NCBI RefSeq assembly: GCF_015546995.1
Contig: NZ_JADMUH010000001.1
Span: 62,001-126,000, forward strand
Direction of reading: 5' to 3'
Source: Streptococcus infantis
GTDB taxonomy: Bacteria; Bacillota; Bacilli; Lactobacillales; Streptococcaceae
Length of the DNA: 64,000 nucleotides
Shown: one piece after another, positions 52,171 to 62,334 of the stretch
Layout of the letters: each line of letters begins with the position of its first letter
How positions within the stretch are numbered: the stretch's first letter is position 1
Made by a program: the position numbers and the translations under genes
Notes under the pieces: generated by a model
Databases searched by the model: none
What the model was told of the DNA's origin: nothing
The model's input: only the letters and a program-made list of their open reading frames with translations

Positions 52171-52722
52171 ATGAATATCTGGACAAAATTAGCAATGTAT
52201 TCTTTCTATGAGACGGAACGTTTGTATTTCCGTCCATTCTTTTTTACGGATGTAGATGACTTTCATGCTCTAGCATCAGACCCTGAAAATCTCCAATTTA
52301 TTTTTCCTACGCAAGCCAGCATTGAGGAAAGTCAATATGCTCTTGCTAACTACTTTATGAAATCACCTTTGGGAATTTGGGCGATTTGTGATAAGAAAGC
52401 ACAGAAGATGATTGGAGCCATTAAGTTTGAAAAGCTGGATGAAATTCGTAAAGAAGCAGAAATTGGCTATTTTTTAAGGAAAGACTATTGGTCTCAGGGA
52501 TATATGACGGAAGCAGTTACCAAATTACGCGATTTGTCTATGGATCAGTTTGAATTAAAGCAACTTTCTATTGTGACGCATTTAGAAAATAGTGCTAGTC
52601 AAAAGGTTGCACAAAAATCAGGCTTCGTTCTATATCGTCGTTTCAAGGGTAGTGATCGATATACTCGTAAGATGCGGGATTATCTAGAATTTCGCTATAC
52701 AAAAGGAGAGCTAAATGAGTAA
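52171..52722 (+). CDS. GNAT family N-acetyltransferase
   Basis: 183 residues from the ATG after GAGG. RimJ/RimL-like opening YETERLYFRPFFFTDVDDF, then acetyl-CoA motif IGYFLRKDYWSQGYMTEA (about residues 92-109) and LKQLSIVTHLENSASQKVAQKSG. Substrate unknown. The gene lies 17 bases behind murA and its end overlaps the SpxR-like gene by eight bases, so it belongs to a murA-GNAT-spxR-map transcript. Confidence 0.87.
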   Translation: MNIWTKLAMYSFYETERLYFRPFFFTDVDDFHALASDPENLQFIFPTQASIEESQYALANYFMKSPLGIWAICDKKAQKMIGAIKFEKLDEIRKEAEIGYFLRKDYWSQGYMTEAVTKLRDLSMDQFELKQLSIVTHLENSASQKVAQKSGFVLYRRFKGSDRYTRKMRDYLEFRYTKGELNE

Positions 52723-53992
52723 ACACCAAGAAATTTTAGCTTATTTAGAAGAATTACCAGTCGGAAAACGGGTCAGTGTTCGAAGTATTTCAAATAGGCT
52801 GGGAGTGAGTGATGGTACAGCTTATCGTGCTATCAAAGAAGCTGAAAATAGAGGATTGGTTGAAACACGTCCTCGAAGTGGAACTGTCCGTGTCAAGTCC
52901 AAAAAAGTTGCCATTGAGAGATTAACCTTTGCAGAAATTGCAGAAGTCACTGGTTCAGAAGTTTTAGCTGGCCAAGCTGGTTTGGAGAGAGAATTCAGTA
53001 AATTCTCCATTGGAGCCATGACAGAAAAGAATATTCTTTCTTATCTTCATGATGGCGGTCTACTTATTGTCGGTGACAGAACACGAATCCAATTATTGGC
53101 ACTTGAAAATGAAAATGCTGTCTTGGTAACAGGTGGATTTGAAGTTCATAAAGATGTTTTGGATGCTGCTAATAAGAAAAATATCCCAGTGTTACGCAGC
53201 AAACATGACACATTTACCATTGCAACCATGATTAACCGAGCTTTGTCAAATGTACAAATAAAGACAGATATTTTAACGGTTGAAAAAATCTATCGCACTT
53301 GTCATGAATATGGTTTTTTACAAGAAACGGATACTGTAAAAGATTATTTAGATTTAGTTCGTAAGAATAGAAGTAGTCGATTCCCTGTTATCAATCAGCA
53401 TAAGGTTGTTGTGGGTGTCGTGACCATGCGTGATGCTGGAGATAAATCACCAGGAACTACCATTGATAAGGTCATGACAAGAACTGTCTACATGACCGGT
53501 TTAGCCACAAATATTGCTAACGTGAGCCAGAGAATGATTGCTGAAGATTTTGAAATGGTACCTGTTGTACGGAGCAATCAAACCTTGCTTGGTGTCATTA
53601 CTAGACGTGATGTCATGGAAAAAATGAGTCGTTCTCAGGTCTCAACTTTACCAACCTTTTCAGAACAGATTGGACAGAAGCTATCTTATCATCATGATGA
53701 GGTTGTCATTACAGTCGAACCCTTTATGTTAGAAAAAAATGGTGTTCTGGCTAATGGTGTTCTTTCAGAAATCTTGACTCATATGACACAAGACTTGGTC
53801 GTTAATAGCGGGCGTAACCTCATCATTGAACAAATGTTGATTTACTTCTTACAGGCTGTTCAGATTGATGATGTTCTACGTATTCAAGCTAGAATAATTC
53901 ATCATACGAGACGATCAGCTATTATTGATTATGACATTTATCTCAATCATCAAATTGTATCAAAAGCAAATGTAACTGTAAAAATTAATTAG
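52715..53992 (+). CDS. spxR: CBS-HotDog domain regulator, SpxR-like
   Basis: 425 residues with a composite layout: an N-terminal winged helix-turn-helix (about 1-65, GKRVSVRSISNRLGVSDGTAY), a DRTGG-like domain (about 70-180), two CBS motifs (about 190-310, SSRFPVINQHKVVVGVVTMRD and FEMVPVVRSNQTLLGVITRRD) and a HotDog fold at the end (about 320-425). This domain order matches SpxR, which in pneumococcus activates the pyruvate oxidase gene spxB, and Bacillus YtoI. The CBS pair should sense an adenine-type ligand. Overlaps the GNAT gene. Confidence 0.85.
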   Translation: MSKHQEILAYLEELPVGKRVSVRSISNRLGVSDGTAYRAIKEAENRGLVETRPRSGTVRVKSKKVAIERLTFAEIAEVTGSEVLAGQAGLEREFSKFSIGAMTEKNILSYLHDGGLLIVGDRTRIQLLALENENAVLVTGGFEVHKDVLDAANKKNIPVLRSKHDTFTIATMINRALSNVQIKTDILTVEKIYRTCHEYGFLQETDTVKDYLDLVRKNRSSRFPVINQHKVVVGVVTMRDAGDKSPGTTIDKVMTRTVYMTGLATNIANVSQRMIAEDFEMVPVVRSNQTLLGVITRRDVMEKMSRSQVSTLPTFSEQIGQKLSYHHDEVVITVEPFMLEKNGVLANGVLSEILTHMTQDLVVNSGRNLIIEQMLIYFLQAVQIDDVLRIQARIIHHTRRSAIIDYDIYLNHQIVSKANVTVKIN

Positions 53993-54007
53993 AATCTAGG
54001 AGTAAAC

Positions 54008-54868
54008 ATGATTACATTAAAATCAGCTAGAGAAATCGAAGCTATGGATAAGGCAGGTGATTTTCTTGCAAGTATCCACATTGGCTTGCGTGATATCATC
54101 AAGCCAGGTGTTGATATGTGGGAAGTAGAAGAGTATGTTCGCCGTCGTTGTAAAGAAGAGAATTTCCTTCCACTGCAGATTGGTGTTGATGGAGCAATGA
54201 TGGACTATCCATATGCAACCTGCTGTTCGCTCAATGACGAAGTAGCACACGCCTTCCCTCGTCATTATATCCTCAAAGAGGGTGACCTCCTAAAGGTTGA
54301 TATGGTTCTTGGTGGGCCAATCGCGAAGTCTGACCTCAATGTTTCTAAACTCAATTTTAACAACGTTGAGCAGATGAAAAAATATACTCAAAACTTTACG
54401 GGTGGCTTGGCTGATTCTTGTTGGGCATACGCAGTTGGTAAACCATCAGAAGAAGTTAAAAACTTGATGGACGTGACCAAGGAAGCTATGTATAAGGGTA
54501 TCGAGCAAGCTGTTGTTGGCAACCGAATTGGCGATATTGGGGCAGCGATTCAAGAATATGCTGAAAGTCGTGGATACGGTGTTGTCCGTGATCTTGTAGG
54601 ACACGGTGTTGGACCAACTATGCATGAAGAGCCAATGGTTCCTAACTATGGTGTAGCTGGTCGTGGTCTCCGTCTTCGTGAAGGTATGGTTTTGACAATC
54701 GAACCTATGATCAATACAGGTGATTGGGAAATCGATACAGACATGGAGACAGGTTGGGCTCATAAAACTATCGACGGTGGTCTATCATGTCAGTATGAAC
54801 ACCAGTTTGTTATTACCAAGGATGGACCTGTAATCTTGACAAGTCAAGGTGAAGAAGGAACTTATTAA
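54008..54868 (+). CDS. map: Methionine aminopeptidase type I
   Basis: Removes N-terminal Met from nascent proteins; 286 residues, the longer streptococcal form. Metal ligands appear as two Asp in the middle, His in VRDLVGHGVGPTMHEEP (about residue 199), and Glu residues in MVLTIEPMINTG and YEHQFVIT. The segment NFTGGLADSCWAYAVG and an inserted stretch around residues 100-135 (SDLNVSKLNFNNVEQMKKY) are characteristic of streptococcal enzymes. AGGAG precedes the ATG. It ends the murA operon and is followed by a terminator. Confidence 0.95.
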   Translation: MITLKSAREIEAMDKAGDFLASIHIGLRDIIKPGVDMWEVEEYVRRRCKEENFLPLQIGVDGAMMDYPYATCCSLNDEVAHAFPRHYILKEGDLLKVDMVLGGPIAKSDLNVSKLNFNNVEQMKKYTQNFTGGLADSCWAYAVGKPSEEVKNLMDVTKEAMYKGIEQAVVGNRIGDIGAAIQEYAESRGYGVVRDLVGHGVGPTMHEEPMVPNYGVAGRGLRLREGMVLTIEPMINTGDWEIDTDMETGWAHKTIDGGLSCQYEHQFVITKDGPVILTSQGEEGTY

Positions 54869-54872
54869 TAAA

Positions 54873-54898
54873 AAAGGGAGCTGAGCTCCTTTTTTTTG
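54873..54898 (+). terminator. Terminator after map
   Basis: Nine-bp stem AAAGGGAGC/GCTCCTTTT (54873-54881 with 54885-54893, one G-U pair), TGA loop, T-run. Confidence 0.85.
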
Positions 54899-54991
54899 TT
54901 AAAGCTGAAATCAAATTTGCGTAGCAGATATCTTACAAACGTTTTCTTTTATAGTAAAATAAAAGATGACTATATGAAAGAAGGTTCTTAA

Positions 54992-55699
54992 TTGGAAAGT
55001 ATTATATTTTTTATCTCTGTATTTTTAGCTGGTATCTTGTCATTTTTTTCTCCCTGCATATTTCCTTTGTTACCAGTCTATGCAGGTGTTTTGTTAGATG
55101 ATCAAGAGCAGTCAAAAACATTTCGGTTTTTAGGTAAAGATGTTGCCTGGTCAGGATTAATTCGGACATTCTGTTTTATCGCTGGTATCTCTCTAATTTT
55201 CTTTATTCTAGGGTTTGGAGCAGGATTTCTGGGGAACTTACTCTATGCTGATTGGTTTCGTTATGTTATGGGTGGTATTATTATCATACTAGGCTTACAT
55301 CAGATGGAAATCCTTCATCTACGAAAATTAGAGTTCCAAAAAACAGTAAGATTTGATCAAAAACAGTCTAGTAAATATCTATCAGCCTTTCTATTAGGTA
55401 TCAGCTTCAGCTTTGGTTGGACTCCATGTATTGGTCCAGTTTTAAGTTCAGTTTTAGCATTAGCTGCCTCAGGAGGAAATGGAGCTCTTCAAGGGGCCTT
55501 ATTAACCCTAGTTTATACTCTTGGAATGGCGCTTCCATTTTTAGTATTGGCTTTGGCATCAGGTCTGATTATGCCTTATTTTAGTAGAATTAAATCTCAC
55601 CTACTCTTACTGAAAAGAATTGGTGGTTTACTAATTATTCTCATGGGAATTTTATTAATGTTGGGACAGTTAAATGTCTTATCTGGAATATTAGGATAA
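54992..55699 (+). CDS. ccdA: CcdA-type thiol-disulfide membrane transporter
   Basis: Passes reducing equivalents from cytoplasmic thioredoxin to extracytoplasmic partners; 235 residues and six helices. The two redox cysteines are seen as FFSPCIFPLLPVYAG (about residue 22) and FGWTPCIGPVLSS (about 145), in the Pro-Cys motifs typical of CcdA. The start is TTG, with GAAGG seven to eight bases upstream. The next gene, 12 bases on, encodes the matching thioredoxin lipoprotein, as in the pneumococcal CcdA2-Etrx2 pair. Confidence 0.9.
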   Translation: MESIIFFISVFLAGILSFFSPCIFPLLPVYAGVLLDDQEQSKTFRFLGKDVAWSGLIRTFCFIAGISLIFFILGFGAGFLGNLLYADWFRYVMGGIIIILGLHQMEILHLRKLEFQKTVRFDQKQSSKYLSAFLLGISFSFGWTPCIGPVLSSVLALAASGGNGALQGALLTLVYTLGMALPFLVLALASGLIMPYFSRIKSHLLLLKRIGGLLIILMGILLMLGQLNVLSGILG

Positions 55700-55711
55700 A
55701 AGGAGTTATCT

Positions 55712-56275
55712 ATGAAAAAAACAATCTATTTTGGACTTAGTTTCTTATCTATCTTTCTTTTGATTGCTTGTGGCAAGGAAGAGAAGGAACTAAGTCAGGA
55801 AAATCAAACGACTCAAGCACAGCAGCAAGCAACGGTTAAGCAAATAGCTGTAGGAGCAGAAGCACCGGATTTCACGCTCCAATCTATGGATGGAAAAGAA
55901 GTGAAATTATCAGATTATAAAGGAAAGAAAGTTTATCTTAAATTTTGGGCTTCTTGGTGCGGACCTTGTAAAAAAAGTATGCCTGAATTAATGGAACTTG
56001 CTGCAAAAGAAGATCGTGATTTTGAAATATTATCTGTTATTGCACCCGGCCTTCAAGGCGAAAAAACGATCGACCAATTTCCAAAATGGTTTGAGGAGCA
56101 GGGCTATAAAGATATACCTGTCTTATATGACACTAAGGGAACTACATTCCAAGCCTATCAGATTCGAAGTATTCCAACTGAATACCTAATTGATTCAAAT
56201 GGTAAAATTGCTAAGATTCAGTTAGGTGCAATTAGCAATGTAGATGCTGAAGCAGCTTTTGCACAAATGGATTAA
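55712..56275 (+). CDS. Extracellular thioredoxin-like lipoprotein (TlpA/Etrx type)
   Basis: 187 residues. A signal peptide ends in the lipobox LIAC (Cys about residue 20), followed by a Gln/Thr-rich tether (about 25-45). The thioredoxin domain has VGAEAPDFTLQSMDG and the active site WASWCGPCKKSMPE (CxxC about residues 77-80). The cis-Pro is in IRSIPTEYLID. It is predicted to be reduced by the adjacent CcdA and to support methionine sulfoxide reductases on the cell surface, as for pneumococcal Etrx2. Confidence 0.92.
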   Translation: MKKTIYFGLSFLSIFLLIACGKEEKELSQENQTTQAQQQATVKQIAVGAEAPDFTLQSMDGKEVKLSDYKGKKVYLKFWASWCGPCKKSMPELMELAAKEDRDFEILSVIAPGLQGEKTIDQFPKWFEEQGYKDIPVLYDTKGTTFQAYQIRSIPTEYLIDSNGKIAKIQLGAISNVDAEAAFAQMD

Positions 56276-56284
56276 CGTTATAAA

Positions 56285-56322
56285 AAATGTCTAGACTGTT
56301 TTGTCTAGACATTTCTTTTTTT
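56285..56322 (+). terminator. Terminator after thioredoxin lipoprotein gene
   Basis: Twelve-bp perfect stem AAATGTCTAGAC/GTCTAGACATTT (56285-56296 with 56303-56314) and a T-run. The left A-run allows use by the converging ldh as well. Confidence 0.9.
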
Positions 56323-56336
56323 AAAATTAAATTGAG

Positions 56337-57350
<1,014 letters not shown>

Positions 57351-57375
57351 TCAGGGGGAACCCCTATTTGATTTC

Positions 57376-57404
57376 ATTCTATCACTTTTGCTAAGCTTTG
57401 TCAC
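57376..57404 (-). promoter_or_regulatory. ldh promoter
   Basis: On the minus strand GTGACA (57404-57399), exact 17-base spacer, and TGATAGAAT ending at 57376. Together they make a strong -35 and extended -10 pair. Confidence 0.75.
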
Positions 57405-57426
57405 GGATATACCTTCGGGATAAATA

Positions 57427-57441
57427 TGTAAACGTTTTACA
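57427..57441. promoter_or_regulatory. Palindromic cre-like site in ldh-gyrA gap
   Basis: TGTAAACGTTTTACA is nearly palindromic and resembles a catabolite-response element but has one base too many in the right half. It lies 23 bases upstream of the ldh -35 and between the two divergent promoters. Confidence 0.4.
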
Positions 57442-57473
57442 CGTGTTGTTAGACTGTAAAATAGTCCAAACTA

Positions 57474-57482
57474 TGGTATAAT
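57474..57482 (+). promoter_or_regulatory. Extended -10 promoter of gyrA
   Basis: TGGTATAAT, 37 bases before the gyrA ATG. Confidence 0.65.
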
Positions 57483-57519
57483 ATATGTAATTACTAATAG
57501 TGAAACGAGGCATTTGTTA

Positions 57520-59988
57520 ATGCAAGATAAAAATTTAGTGAATGTCAATCTGACCAAGGAGATGAAGACTAGCTTTATCGATTACGCCATGAGTGTAATC
57601 GTATCGCGGGCTCTTCCTGATGTTCGTGATGGGTTGAAACCTGTTCATCGTCGTATTTTGTACGGAATGAACGAATTAGGAGTTACTCCTGATAAACCTC
57701 ATAAGAAATCTGCCCGTATTACAGGGGACGTAATGGGTAAATACCACCCACACGGGGACTCATCTATCTATGAAGCTATGGTTCGTATGGCTCAATGGTG
57801 GAGCTACCGCTACATGCTTGTAGATGGGCACGGTAACTTTGGTTCTATGGACGGTGATGGTGCTGCCGCGCAACGTTATACAGAAGCACGTATGAGCAAA
57901 ATTGCTCTTGAAATGCTTCGCGATATCAATAAAAATACCGTTGATTTTGTTGATAACTATGATGCCAATGAACGAGAACCTGTTGTTTTACCAGCTCGTT
58001 TCCCAAATCTTTTGGTCAATGGTGCCACAGGTATTGCCGTTGGTATGGCGACCAATATTCCACCTCATAATTTGGGTGAAACCATTGATGCTGTTAAACT
58101 CGTCATGGATAATCCTGAAGTTACAACCAAAGATTTAATGGAAGTTTTGCCTGGTCCAGACTTCCCAACAGCTGCCCTAGTTATGGGTAAATCAGGTATT
58201 CATAAGGCGTATGAGACCGGTAAGGGATCTATTGTTCTTCGTTCTCGTACGGAAATTGAAGAAACTAAAACAGGTCGCGAACGGATCGTTGTTACAGAAT
58301 TTCCATATATGGTTAACAAGACTAAAGTGCATGAACACATTGTACGTTTAGTTCAGGAAAAACGTATCGATGGAATTACAGCTGTTCGTGATGAATCTAA
58401 CCGTGAAGGTGTTCGCTTTGTTATTGAAGTTAGACGTGATGCATCAGCTAATGTTATTTTGAACAACTTATTCAAGATGACTCAGATGCAGACTAGCTTT
58501 GGTTTTAACATGCTTGCTATCCAAAATGGTGTTCCAAAGATTTTATCGCTTCGCCAAATCTTGGATGCATACATTGAGCACCAAAAAGAAGTTGTGACTC
58601 GTCGCACTCAATTTGATAAAGAAAAAGCTGAGGCACGCGCGCATATCTTGGAAGGTTTGCTAATTGCTCTGGATCATATTGATGAAGTCATTCGTATCAT
58701 CCGTGCCAGCGAAACTGACCAAGAAGCTCAAGCGGAATTGATGAGCAAGTTCAAGCTATCTGAACGTCAAAGCCAAGCAATCCTAGACATGCGTCTCCGT
58801 CGTTTGACTGGCTTGGAGCGTGATAAGATTCAATCTGAATATAATGAGTTGATTGCTTTGATTGCTGACTTAGCGGACATTCTTGCTAAACCAGAACGTG
58901 TTGCGCAAATCATCAAGGAAGAATTGGATGAAGTCAAACGCAAGTATGAAGATAAACGCCGTACTGAGTTAATGGTTGGTGAAGTCTTGACGCTTGAAGA
59001 TGAAGACTTGATTGAAGAGTCTGATGTTCTTATCACTCTATCAAATAAAGGTTATATTAAACGTTTGGACCAAGACGAGTTTACTGTCCAAAAACGTGGT
59101 GGACGTGGCGTACAGGGAACAGGAGTCAAGGACGATGACTTTGTCCGTGAGTTGGTTTCTACCAGCACCCATGATCACTTGCTCTTCTTTACCAACAAAG
59201 GTCGTGTCTATCGTTTGAAAGGTTATGAAATCCCAGAATATGGTCGTACAGCCAAGGGATTGCCTGTAGTTAACCTCTTGAAACTGGATGAGGGAGAAAG
59301 CATCCAAACTATCATTAATGTCGAATCAGAACGTAGTGATGATGCATACATCTTCTTTACGACTCGAGCAGGTATTGTTAAGAGAACTAGCGTTAAAGAA
59401 TTTGCCAACATTCGTCAAAATGGTCTAAAAGCCTTGAATTTGAAAGATGAGGACGAATTGATTAATGTTCTTCTTACTCAAGAAGATACTGATATCATTA
59501 TCGGTACTAAGTTAGGCTATGCAGTTCGTTTCAACCAGTCATCCGTTCGTAGCATGAGTCGTAGTGCAACTGGTGTTAAAGGAGTAAATCTTCGTGAAGG
59601 CGATTCTGTAGTTGGAGCTAGAGTAATCACTGACCAAGATGAGGTTCTCATTATCACCGAAAAAGGATACGGTAAGCGTACAGTTGCCACTGAATATCCA
59701 ACTAAAGGTCGTGCTGGTAAAGGTATGAAAACCGCTAATATTACCGATAAAAACGGTCAACTTGCCGGCCTACTCACAGTAAAAGGTGACGAAGACTTGA
59801 TGGTCATCACAGATACTGGTGTTATGATTCGAACAAATGTTGCCAATATTTCACAAACTGGACGTTCAACTATGGGAGTAAAAGTGATGCGTCTAGATGA
59901 AAATGCTAAGATTGTAACCTTTACAACAGTTGCAGCAGCAGAGAAAGAAGAAGTTGGGACAGAAAACGAAACAGAAAGTGAAGAATAA
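57520..59988 (+). CDS. gyrA: DNA gyrase subunit A
   Basis: Breakage-reunion subunit of gyrase, 822 residues from [14 protein letters not shown] lies nine bases upstream and a TTG two codons earlier is less likely. The active-site Tyr is residue 120 in [11 protein letters not shown]. The quinolone-resistance region carries Ser-81 and Glu-85 ([12 protein letters not shown]), the susceptible residues. The GyrA-box [11 protein letters not shown] is present near residue 530 and the six-bladed C-terminal wrapping domain is complete, ending in an acidic tail. It shares one base with srtA (TAATG). Confidence 0.98.
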   Translation: MQDKNLVNVNLTKEMKTSFIDYAMSVIVSRALPDVRDGLKPVHRRILYGMNELGVTPDKPHKKSARITGDVMGKYHPHGDSSIYEAMVRMAQWWSYRYMLVDGHGNFGSMDGDGAAAQRYTEARMSKIALEMLRDINKNTVDFVDNYDANEREPVVLPARFPNLLVNGATGIAVGMATNIPPHNLGETIDAVKLVMDNPEVTTKDLMEVLPGPDFPTAALVMGKSGIHKAYETGKGSIVLRSRTEIEETKTGRERIVVTEFPYMVNKTKVHEHIVRLVQEKRIDGITAVRDESNREGVRFVIEVRRDASANVILNNLFKMTQMQTSFGFNMLAIQNGVPKILSLRQILDAYIEHQKEVVTRRTQFDKEKAEARAHILEGLLIALDHIDEVIRIIRASETDQEAQAELMSKFKLSERQSQAILDMRLRRLTGLERDKIQSEYNELIALIADLADILAKPERVAQIIKEELDEVKRKYEDKRRTELMVGEVLTLEDEDLIEESDVLITLSNKGYIKRLDQDEFTVQKRGGRGVQGTGVKDDDFVRELVSTSTHDHLLFFTNKGRVYRLKGYEIPEYGRTAKGLPVVNLLKLDEGESIQTIINVESERSDDAYIFFTTRAGIVKRTSVKEFANIRQNGLKALNLKDEDELINVLLTQEDTDIIIGTKLGYAVRFNQSSVRSMSRSATGVKGVNLREGDSVVGARVITDQDEVLIITEKGYGKRTVATEYPTKGRAGKGMKTANITDKNGQLAGLLTVKGDEDLMVITDTGVMIRTNVANISQTGRSTMGVKVMRLDENAKIVTFTTVAAAEKEEVGTENETESEE

Positions 59989-60737
59989 TGTCTCAAAAAA
60001 GAATAAAAAGTAAAAAAAATAAGCGTAAGAATCTGCTGATTAATATTTTGGCTGGATTTCTAATCCTTTTGTCTCTAGCTTTGATTTTTAATTCAAAGAT
60101 ACGTGATGTAATTATGATTTGGAATACCAATAAATATCAAGTAAGTCAGGTTTCAAAAGAGGAAATTGAGGAAAATAAAACTGCTAGTGGAAATTTTGAT
60201 TTTGACTCTGTAAAATCCTTATCTTCAGAGGCAGTACTTTCTGCTCAATGGAATTCCCAACAACTTCCAGTGATTGGGGGTATTTCTATTCCAGAACTTG
60301 AAATGAATTTACCTATTTTTAAGGGGCTGGATAATGTGAACCTGTTCTATGGTGCTGGAACGATGAAAGCTAATCAGGTTATGGGGCAGGGAAATTATTC
60401 ATTGGCAAGTCACCGGATTTTTACTGGTAAAGATGCAGATCAGAAGCTATTTTCACCCTTAGCACGTGCTACTAATGGAATGTTCATTTATCTAACAGAT
60501 AAAGAAAAAGTTTATAAATATGAAATAGTAGAAGTTAAAAAGGTAACTCCAGATCGCATCGATGTTATTGAAGACAGAGAAGGGATTGACGAGCTGACTT
60601 TGGTAACCTGTGAAGATGCTAATGCTACAGAACGGATAATTGTTAAAGCAAATTTGAAGGAAGTTAAAGACTATTTAGAAGCTTCTCCAGAAATATTGCA
60701 ATCATTTACTAAACCATATAAACAATTTTATGAATAG
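59988..60737 (+). CDS. srtA: Sortase A
   Basis: Membrane-bound transpeptidase that anchors LPXTG surface proteins to the wall; 249 residues. A lysine-rich N-terminus precedes one transmembrane helix (about 16-36). The class A catalytic triad is His in LASHRIF (about residue 141), Cys in LTLVTCEDANATERIIV (about 208) and the following Arg. The gene overlaps gyrA by one base, the conserved gyrA-srtA pair of streptococci, and ends at a repeat-borne terminator. Confidence 0.95.
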   Translation: MSQKRIKSKKNKRKNLLINILAGFLILLSLALIFNSKIRDVIMIWNTNKYQVSQVSKEEIEENKTASGNFDFDSVKSLSSEAVLSAQWNSQQLPVIGGISIPELEMNLPIFKGLDNVNLFYGAGTMKANQVMGQGNYSLASHRIFTGKDADQKLFSPLARATNGMFIYLTDKEKVYKYEIVEVKKVTPDRIDVIEDREGIDELTLVTCEDANATERIIVKANLKEVKDYLEASPEILQSFTKPYKQFYE

Positions 60738-60740
60738 TAG

Positions 60741-60908
60741 AAGAGGTTGGGCCAAAAGAGCCCGACCTCATTTTTTATTAGCAATCAAACTTTGACGCGG
60801 TAGCTGATTGAACTTTTTGTTCGTCTTTTAGACTCCAAAAAGCTCCTAATCATCCTCGCGGGGCTGGGACTACGAAATCGAGACTTTGTCTATCGATTTC
60901 TGTCCCAT
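60741..60908. repeat. Intergenic repeat element, copy 2
   Basis: Same block order as copy 1: a terminator stem at 60743-60769; a middle segment starting GACGCGGTAGCTGATTGA; and a right stem TGGGAC (60865-60870) with GTCCCA (60902-60907) enclosing CGAAATCGA and TCGATTTC. The inner loop sequence differs from copy 1. It fills most of the 286-base srtA-asd gap. Confidence 0.8.
60743..60777 (+). terminator. srtA terminator (left arm of repeat copy 2)
   Basis: Ten-bp stem GAGGTTGGGC/GCCCGACCTC (60743-60752 with 60760-60769, one G-U pair), a seven-base loop and seven T. A complete rho-independent terminator. Confidence 0.85.
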
Positions 60909-60949
60909 CGCCTTTTCTTGTAATTTCAGAAAATAGATAGGGTAAAGAC

Positions 60950-60978
60950 TTTTCAATTCTTTTAAAAAGTAGTATAAT
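60950..60978 (+). promoter_or_regulatory. asd promoter
   Basis: TTTTCA (60950-60955), exact 17-base spacer and perfect TATAAT (60973-60978), 45 bases before the ATG. Confidence 0.65.
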
Positions 60979-61023
60979 GTTTCTATTATAGAAATTTTTA
61001 GAAAATTCAAAAAGAGGTTTGTT

Positions 61024-62100
61024 ATGGGATACACAGTTGCTGTTGTCGGTGCTACAGGTGCCGTTGGTGCTCAAATGATCAAAATGTTGGAAGAATCAAC
61101 TCTTCCAATCGATAAAATTCGCTATCTTGCATCTGCACGTTCTGCAGGAAAGGTCTTGCAATTCAAAGGCCAAGATGTGACTATTGAAGAAACAACAGAA
61201 GAAGCTTTTGAAGGAGTTGATATTGCTCTCTTCTCAGCTGGTGGTTCAACTTCTGCAAAATACGCACCTTATGCTGTTAAAGCGGGGGCAGTAGTAGTAG
61301 ATAACACTTCTTATTTCCGTCAAAATCCAGATGTGCCATTAGTCGTTCCTGAAGTAAACGCCCATGCTCTTGATGCTCACAACGGAATCATCTCTTGTCC
61401 AAACTGTTCAACTATTCAAATGATGGTTGCTCTTGAGCCTGTTCGTCAAAAATGGGGTTTGGACCGTATCATTGTATCAACTTATCAAGCAGTTTCAGGT
61501 GCCGGTATGGGAGCTATTCTTGAAACCCAACGTGAGCTTCGTGAAGTCTTAAATGATGGAGTTAACCCACGTGATGTTAAAGCAGAAATCTTACCTTCAG
61601 GTGGAGATAAGAAACACTATCCAATCGCCTTCAACGCTCTTCCGCAAATTGATGTCTTCACTGATAATGACTACACTTATGAAGAAATGAAGATGACAAA
61701 CGAAACTAAGAAAATCATGGAAGACGATAGCATTGCCGTTTCAGCAACTTGCGTGCGTATTCCTGTCTTGTCAGCCCACTCTGAGTCAGTCTATATTGAA
61801 ACAAAAGAAGTAGCACCAATCGATGAAGTCAAAGCTGCTATTGCTGCCTTCCCAGGTGCAGTTCTTGAAGACGATGTTGCTCACCAAATCTATCCTCAAG
61901 CAGTCAATGCTGTCGGTTCACGTGATACATTTGTCGGACGTATCCGTAAAGACTTGGATGCTGAAAAAGGGATCCACATGTGGGTGGTGTCTGATAACCT
62001 TCTTAAAGGTGCTGCTTGGAACTCAGTGCAAATTGCAGAGACTTTACATGAACGTGGTTTGGTTCGTCCAACTACAGAATTAAAATTTGAATTGAAATAG
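61024..62100 (+). CDS. asd: Aspartate-semialdehyde dehydrogenase
   Basis: Reduces aspartyl phosphate to aspartate semialdehyde, the branch point to lysine/diaminopimelate, threonine and methionine; 358 residues. The NADP loop is [12 protein letters not shown] (about residues 7-18), the catalytic Cys is in [12 protein letters not shown] (about residue 128-ish), and the His in [12 protein letters not shown] lies about residue 250. [12 protein letters not shown] is the anion-binding region. AAAGAGG precedes the ATG. dapA, which uses its product, follows after a repeat element. Confidence 0.96.
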   Translation: MGYTVAVVGATGAVGAQMIKMLEESTLPIDKIRYLASARSAGKVLQFKGQDVTIEETTEEAFEGVDIALFSAGGSTSAKYAPYAVKAGAVVVDNTSYFRQNPDVPLVVPEVNAHALDAHNGIISCPNCSTIQMMVALEPVRQKWGLDRIIVSTYQAVSGAGMGAILETQRELREVLNDGVNPRDVKAEILPSGGDKKHYPIAFNALPQIDVFTDNDYTYEEMKMTNETKKIMEDDSIAVSATCVRIPVLSAHSESVYIETKEVAPIDEVKAAIAAFPGAVLEDDVAHQIYPQAVNAVGSRDTFVGRIRKDLDAEKGIHMWVVSDNLLKGAAWNSVQIAETLHERGLVRPTTELKFELK

Positions 62101-62316
62101 GGAGCAAAACAGAAATCAGTAACTCGAAGAGTTTGATTTCGTAGTTTTGCCCCCGCACAGTTGATTAGTAAGTACGAATGTTGCAAACATGAGTAGTTCC
62201 AATCAACCACTGCGTTATGAAACAGAAATCAGTAACTCGAAGAGTTTGATTTCTTCCTCTTATTTTATGTACAGAACAGGAGGTAAAGGCAAGTATGCCC
62301 CAGCCTCTTTCTTATA
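62101..62316. repeat. Intergenic repeat element, copy 3 (inverted, with internal 34-nt direct repeat)
   Basis: Read on the minus strand it follows the same order as copies 1 and 2: GAGGCTGGGGC, then ACGCAGTGGTTGATT, then AATCAACTGTGCGGGGG, then a right stem. A 34-base sequence starting AAACAGAAATCAGTAACTCG is repeated exactly at 62107-62140 and 62220-62253. The right stem pairs GCAAAAC (62104-62110) with GTTTTGC (62144-62150). It fills the asd-dapA gap. Confidence 0.8.
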
Positions 62317-62334
62317 TAGAGAAAGGTTTTTTCT

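Noticed and set aside
61896-62210. Minus-strand frame across the asd end and repeat copy 3
   Set aside because: Half lies antisense to asd and half inside a repeat; no start signals.
62107-62253. CRISPR-like pair of repeats
   Set aside because: Only two copies, separated by 79 bases of repeat-family sequence, no cas genes, and the element recurs in other gaps as a whole.
62101-62334. Lysine riboswitch ahead of dapA
   Set aside because: The gap is fully explained by the repeat element, and I could not see the multi-helix lysine-riboswitch core.
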